Assembly: GCA_000715855.1 (NCBI GenBank)
Contig: KL571357.1
Span: forward strand, 1-6,866
Length of the DNA: 6,866 nucleotides
From: Actinoplanes liguriensis
GTDB taxonomy: Bacteria > Actinomycetota > Actinomycetes > Mycobacteriales > Micromonosporaceae
Direction: 5' to 3'
The notes under the pieces were generated by a model, which saw only the letters and a program-made list of their open reading frames with translations, searched no databases and was not told the origin of the DNA. Positions 5,249 through 6,866 of the stretch are shown here, piece by piece (the first letter of the stretch is position 1; every line of letters begins with the position of its first letter). The translations under genes were made by a program, and so were the position numbers.

Positions 5249-6846
5249 AACGCCGAAAGCTTGATCCAGCCGAGGCAACAGCCAACTTCGCCAAGGGCGT
5301 CGATGACCGCTTCCAGGCGGCCACCCCGCTCCGGGGACTCCTGAACAAGGTCTTCCCTGACCACTGGTCGTTCCTGCTCGGCGAGATCGCCCTGTTCTCG
5401 TTCATCGTGCTGCTCCTCAGCGGCGTCTTCCTCACCCTCTTCTTCGATCCGTCGATGCAGGAGGTCGCCTACGACGGGTCGTACCTGGCTCTGCGTGGCA
5501 CCGAGATGTCGTCGGCGTATGCGTCCTCCCTGCACCTCTCGTTCGAGGTGCGCGGTGGTCTGTTCATGCGCCAGATGCACCACTGGGCGGCGCTGCTGTT
5601 CATGGCGTCGATCGTGGTCCACATGGCCCGCGTGTTCTTCACCGGCGCGTTCCGCAAGCCGCGTGAGATCAACTGGGTGATCGGCGTCCTGCTGTTCCTG
5701 CTCGGGTTCTTCGCCGGCTTCACCGGTTACTCGCTGCCGGACGACGGCCTCTCCGGCACCGGTCTGCGCATCGCCTCCGCGATCATGCTGTCCCTCCCGG
5801 TCATCGGCACCTGGCTGTCCGCCGCGATCTTCGGCGGGGAGTACCCCGGCGAGCTGATCATCGGCCGGTTCTACATCGCGCACGTGCTGCTCATCCCGGG
5901 CATCCTGCTCGCGCTGATCAGCGTCCACCTGGGCATCGTGTTCAAGCAGAAGCACACCCAGTGGCCGGGCCCGATGCGGACCAACGAGAACGTCGTCGGC
6001 GAGCGCATGTTCCCGCGGTATGCCATGAAGCAGGGCGGCTTCTTCATGGCCGTCTTCGGTGTCATCGCGTTCATGGCCGGCATGTTCCAGATCAACCCGA
6101 TCTGGAACTTCGGGCCGTACCGTGCCGCCGAGGTCTCCTCCGCGTCGCAGCCCGACTGGTACGTCATGTTCATGGACGGCCTGGTCCGTCTGATGCCGAA
6201 CTGGCAGATCTACTTCGGCAACTACAGCCTGCCGCCGCTGTTCTGGCCCGCCGTGGTCGGTCTCGGCGCGCTGTTCACGCTGCCGATGGCCTACCCGTGG
6301 CTGGAGGCGCGCAAGCTCAAGGACACGCGCTCGCACCACCTGCTGCAGCGCCCCCGGGACAACCCGGAGCGCGTCGGCATCGGCATGATGGCCCTGGCGT
6401 TCTTCCTCGTCGCGACCCTCTCCGGCGGCAACGACGTGATCGCCGACAAGTTCCACATCAGCCTGAACGCGATGACCTGGGCCGGCCGCATCGGCCTGCT
6501 GATCCTGCCCCCGCTGGCGTACTACATCTCGGTCCGGATCTGCCTGGGCCTGCAGCAGCACGACCGCGAGGTGCTCGCCCACGGCGTGGAGACCGGCATC
6601 ATCAAGCGCCTGCCGAACGGGCAGTTCGTCGAAATCCACCAGCCGCTCGGCCCGGTGGACGAGCACGGGCACCCGATCCCGCTGGAGTACCGCGGCTGGG
6701 TCGTGCCGAAGAAGATGAACAAGATCGGTGCCCTGGCGCCGGCCGTGAAGGGCTTCTTCTACCCGGTCGAGAAGCCGGCCGAGGCCCCGGTCTCGCCGGC
6801 CCCGATCACCAGCAGCAAGCGCGAGGAGATCAGCTCCAAGCGCTGA
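5245..6846 (+). CDS. qcrB: Cytochrome bcc complex cytochrome b subunit
   Basis: QcrB is the membrane core that oxidises menaquinol at Qo and contains both b hemes. The 533-residue protein shows about eight hydrophobic segments (near 45-66, 108-133, 143-162, 208-233, 265-284, 332-350, 378-394, 408-432), then a polar tail (about 435-533) rich in Pro/Ala/Lys at its end, as in other actinobacterial QcrB. Heme ligands are His112/His126 (spacing 14) and His213/His228 (spacing 15); the 14/15 pattern is the b6f-like one. The Qo motif is PDWY (303-306). GYSLPDDGLSGTG (161-173) is another family signature. The GTG start at 5245 overlaps the qcrA stop as GTGA and has GGGAG (5235-5239) 5 bases upstream. 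The TGA stop at 6844-6846 is only 2 bases from library adapter, so the C-terminus looks complete but lies at the very end of native sequence. Confidence 0.97.
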   Translation: MKRRKLDPAEATANFAKGVDDRFQAATPLRGLLNKVFPDHWSFLLGEIALFSFIVLLLSGVFLTLFFDPSMQEVAYDGSYLALRGTEMSSAYASSLHLSFEVRGGLFMRQMHHWAALLFMASIVVHMARVFFTGAFRKPREINWVIGVLLFLLGFFAGFTGYSLPDDGLSGTGLRIASAIMLSLPVIGTWLSAAIFGGEYPGELIIGRFYIAHVLLIPGILLALISVHLGIVFKQKHTQWPGPMRTNENVVGERMFPRYAMKQGGFFMAVFGVIAFMAGMFQINPIWNFGPYRAAEVSSASQPDWYVMFMDGLVRLMPNWQIYFGNYSLPPLFWPAVVGLGALFTLPMAYPWLEARKLKDTRSHHLLQRPRDNPERVGIGMMALAFFLVATLSGGNDVIADKFHISLNAMTWAGRIGLLILPPLAYYISVRICLGLQQHDREVLAHGVETGIIKRLPNGQFVEIHQPLGPVDEHGHPIPLEYRGWVVPKKMNKIGALAPAVKGFFYPVEKPAEAPVSPAPITSSKREEISSKR

Positions 6847-6848
6847 GA

Positions 6849-6866
6849 CTGTCTCTTATACACATC
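6849..6866. other. Residual Tn5 mosaic-end (tagmentation adapter), inverted
   Basis: These 18 bases equal the reverse complement of 18 of the 19 mosaic-end bases and mirror 1-15. They are library adapter and should be trimmed; native sequence ends at 6848. Nothing after the qcrB stop can be interpreted. Confidence 0.97.

Noticed and set aside
4061..6672. Long minus-strand open frames opposite qcrA and qcrB (405 and 540 codons)
   Set aside because: They are low-complexity, charged shadow translations opposite genes with complete family motifs. No start context or domain supports them.
1..6866. Inverted identical termini suggesting a whole transposon with terminal inverted repeats
   Set aside because: The repeats are the synthetic Tn5 mosaic end, there is no transposase gene, and the cargo is core respiratory and tryptophan genes in their usual order.

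Overview
The window is high-GC DNA from an actinomycete. Codon third positions are mostly G or C, starts are ATG or GTG, and the gene neighbourhood is the actinobacterial one around the cytochrome bcc-aa3 supercomplex. The protein sequences look most like Micromonosporaceae (Actinoplanes/Micromonospora relatives); that family-level guess is from recall, not from a search. All of the native sequence (16-6848) is accounted for by genes and short intergenic gaps, and no stretch over 300 bases lacks a gene.

Layout. Bases 1-15 and 6849-6866 are remnants of the 19-bp Tn5 mosaic end used in tagmentation libraries, so the contig is bounded by library adapter and not by biological ends. On the minus strand, reading leftward from about 2547, lies a CtaG-type cytochrome oxidase assembly protein whose frame runs without a stop into a small receiver-like domain (469 codons in all). 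It is followed by trpD (anthranilate phosphoribosyltransferase, 42-1100). A 106-bp divergent spacer (2548-2653) separates this from the plus-strand respiratory operon: ctaE (oxidase subunit III), qcrC (diheme cytochrome cc), qcrA (Rieske protein) and qcrB (cytochrome b). The last three genes are joined by 4-base start/stop overlaps.

How the genes work together. QcrA, QcrB and QcrC form the menaquinol:cytochrome c oxidoreductase. QcrC's second c-type heme domain replaces a soluble cytochrome c and passes electrons directly to the aa3 oxidase, of which CtaE is a subunit and CtaG a probable assembly (copper insertion) factor. The order trpD, then divergent ctaE-qcrC-qcrA-qcrB, matches Mycobacterium tuberculosis Rv2192c-Rv2196 as I recall it. 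Here ctaG and the receiver-like gene are inserted between trpD and the divergent promoter region.

Most of the window is conserved housekeeping sequence. The points worth a second look are the stop-free CtaG/receiver junction (real fusion or one-base indel), the degenerate receiver itself, promoter candidates on both sides of the divergent spacer that suggest leaderless GTG starts, a Met/Asp pair at the QcrB Qo position, and the adapter ends.
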